Shown here piece by piece: positions 11,476 to 12,972 of a DNA stretch of 12,972 nt (position 1 is the first letter of the stretch; the number at the start of each line of letters is the position of its first letter). The DNA is from Candidatus Woesearchaeota archaeon (lineage in GTDB: Archaea > Nanobdellota > Nanobdellia > Woesearchaeales > B29-G15), in assembly GCA_003650585.1 (NCBI GenBank), contig QMQS01000018.1:1-12972 (forward strand), written 5' to 3'. The position numbers were made by a program, and so were the translations under genes. The notes under the pieces were generated by a model. It saw only the letters and a list, made by a program, of their open reading frames with translations, ran no database searches and was not told where the DNA came from.

Positions 11476-12972
11476 CTAAATCTCACAATTCCAGCCTATA
11501 TAACCAGTTGTATATAGGTTTCCACTGCTATCAATCTTGAGCAGGTAGTTACTGGTTCCATTCCTTATAAGGAATTCATTGGTGCCAGCTGTAACACTAC
11601 TCTGGTCCTCATAAATGCTTCCTAGTAAACACATATTGCAGTTGCTGTGGTTTATCCACATCACAACCTGGCTTGAGGTTTGCACAACAAAATCACGTAC
11701 CCCTGGTGAGGCGGTGCAGCCGGTAATGAGTTGTCCTTTAATAGCTAAATCGCCATTGGTATCCACAATCGTGCAATTGACTCCTGTAGTATTACGGACG
11801 ATAAACATATTACCCTCTATCTCTGGGCATCTGTCTATTGTGAGCTGGTTGGATGTGTAAGCACTACTAAGCAAATAGTTATCACTTACCCACACAGCTG
11901 CTGTCCAGTTCTGCCTCCGCTCTGTTTCGTTGCTCACTATGGTCCTTCTACGGTTGTTTATACCCTCCCAATAGAGTTTCTGAATCTCATCTGCAGAGAG
12001 GGATGCATTGTATATTTTAATATCGTCTATCAAGCCTTCAAAGCCATCAACAGCTTCTGAGGTTCCTATTTGGACATCAACAGGGTAACTAGTTTTACTT
12101 GATGAAGAAGTTGTACTCACTGAGTTACCATTCAAATATAGAGCAACCTGCGAACCATTCCATCTACCAACAACATGACTCCATTGGCCTGTACTAATCG
12201 AAGTTGAAACACTATGCCAAGTGAGGGAGTGATCCATTACAGCAAAATAAAGGTTGCCTGTATCGCAGTACATCCTATACTCACCTATAGCTCCTCTCAA
12301 TGCTTTGCTTATTATTGTGCCAGAGGTACAACTTGAAGGGTTAATCCATGCACTTACTGTGAGCGCATTTTGGTTTGATAAAGTGGACACTTTTGTGTAT
12401 CCGTAAACATCACTAGGACTCCCTGATAGAGTCGCATTGTAAATCCAATCTGAAATTTGGAAACTAGCAGAACCCGTTGTTTCCTTTGCTCTCACATAAA
12501 TTGGGCCAGTGGTGGGATAAAATTTGGCCGGGACAGTGTACTCATACCAGCCTGTTGTATTAAACCATCCTATTTCTTCCCAACTACTTGTTTCATTTCT
12601 AACTTGAATAGAGCAATTACCAGAAGCAAAATAATTTGCATATAACTTAACCTTGCCTGATGTTTGCTCATAGTTTCCTATGTCATAAGTGAAGTTAGTT
12701 ATATCATTACCGTACATCCATATCCTTGTAGCATGAACTTTAGCTTCTAAATGTGTTAGTGTTCTAATTGCTTGCTGGTGATAAGAAAATTTTGAATGGT
12801 GGATGTAGTTTCCATTTTCAATTTTTTCATCCCAATCTAATTCTGCTCCATTCACAGTCCTATACTTTGGAGTTACCTTTTCGACTTTGAAGTCATCGAA
12901 GTAAATCATACCATCTATTAGATATCTATAAACCCGTATGTAAGCTTGTGTGGCATCAGAAAAGGTTTTTAC
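11476..12972 (-). CDS. Large LamG-domain extracellular or cell-surface protein (N-terminus outside window)
   Basis: The frame stays open through the right edge, so this is the last 498 residues of a longer protein. An ATG at 12907-12909 is probably internal: the 21 residues before it, including QAYIRVYRYL, continue the same beta-sandwich (IDGMIYFDDFKVEK). Numbering from that Met, residues about 85-160 look like a second beta domain. About 182-314 form a LamG/concanavalin-A-like jelly roll (LTVSAWINP, GQWSHVVGRWNGSQVALYLNG, GLIDDIKIYNASLSADEIQKLY). Three short repeats follow (368-396, 406-434, 445-471) of the type F-[IL]-V/I-R-N-x-[TS]-x(6-8)-I-D-xx-G-[DN]-L. At least a dozen N-x-S/T sequons and scattered cysteines suit a glycosylated surface protein that binds sugars or other cells. 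There is no C-terminal membrane anchor, and the protein ends GWNCEI. The gene converges on the kinase-like gene with a 6-bp gap. Confidence 0.82.
   Translation of the reverse strand, partial: VKTFSDATQAYIRVYRYLIDGMIYFDDFKVEKVTPKYRTVNGAELDWDEKIENGNYIHHSKFSYHQQAIRTLTHLEAKVHATRIWMYGNDITNFTYDIGNYEQTSGKVKLYANYFASGNCSIQVRNETSSWEEIGWFNTTGWYEYTVPAKFYPTTGPIYVRAKETTGSASFQISDWIYNATLSGSPSDVYGYTKVSTLSNQNALTVSAWINPSSCTSGTIISKALRGAIGEYRMYCDTGNLYFAVMDHSLTWHSVSTSISTGQWSHVVGRWNGSQVALYLNGNSVSTTSSSSKTSYPVDVQIGTSEAVDGFEGLIDDIKIYNASLSADEIQKLYWEGINNRRRTIVSNETERRQNWTAAVWVSDNYLLSSAYTSNQLTIDRCPEIEGNMFIVRNTTGVNCTIVDTNGDLAIKGQLITGCTASPGVRDFVVQTSSQVVMWINHSNCNMCLLGSIYEDQSSVTAGTNEFLIRNGTSNYLLKIDSSGNLYTTGYIGWNCEI

Noticed and set aside
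12907..12909. ATG 12909 as the true start of the LamG gene
   Set aside because: The frame continues upstream to the window edge without a stop, and the upstream residues continue the same beta-sandwich domain.
1..12972. CRISPR arrays, tRNA or rRNA genes, insertion sequences or transposase genes
   Set aside because: No regularly spaced repeats, cloverleaf-type sequences, terminal inverted repeats or transposase motifs were seen on either strand.

Overview
The window is chromosomal DNA from an archaeon that uses the two-subunit D-family DNA polymerase. The archaeal signs are PolD (DP1 and DP2), an Orc1/Cdc6 initiator, an MCM C-terminus, an OB-fold/winged-helix RPA-like protein, aIF2-beta, TATA-box promoters and at least one probably leaderless gene. 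PolD argues against typical Crenarchaeota. A euryarchaeote, a DPANN archaeon or a related lineage all fit. The LamG-type surface protein at the right edge is a style common in DPANN and Altiarchaeota-like genomes, but the sequence alone does not settle the phylum.

Layout. At 1-816 (+) are the end of a probable MCM helicase gene and an RPA-like ssDNA-binding protein, joined by an ATGA overlap. At 870-2350 (+) is a lemA-htpX membrane quality-control pair. At 2398-3103 (+) are aIF2-beta and a DUF424 protein, 1 bp apart, the first behind a TATA box placed for a leaderless mRNA. DUF424 overlaps the convergent DP2 gene by 18 bp. At 3086-9307 (-) is the operon orc1/cdc6 - DP1 - DP2. At 9308-9590 is the only long non-coding stretch. 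At 9591-10403 (+) is a TrmB-family regulator. At 10468-11469 (+) is a divergent thymidine-kinase-like protein with a long C-terminal extension. At 11476-12972 (-) is a LamG-domain surface protein whose N-terminus lies beyond the window.

The main discovery is in the gap between orc1 and the TrmB gene, which looks like a replication origin. A 20-bp element, ATCTCCAWRRGAARTRAAGG, occurs three times within about 180 bp and resembles the archaeal ORB (origin recognition box) with its G-string. Two copies are inverted and flank a 61-bp stretch that is about 84% A+T (candidate unwinding element). The third lies between the orc1 TATA box and the preferred orc1 start codon, where bound Orc1 could repress its own gene. 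Initiator, polymerase, helicase end and ssDNA-binding protein all lie within about 9.5 kb of this origin, so the window is a replication island. To the right of the origin the genes become more A+T-rich and accessory (regulator, odd nucleoside kinase, surface protein).
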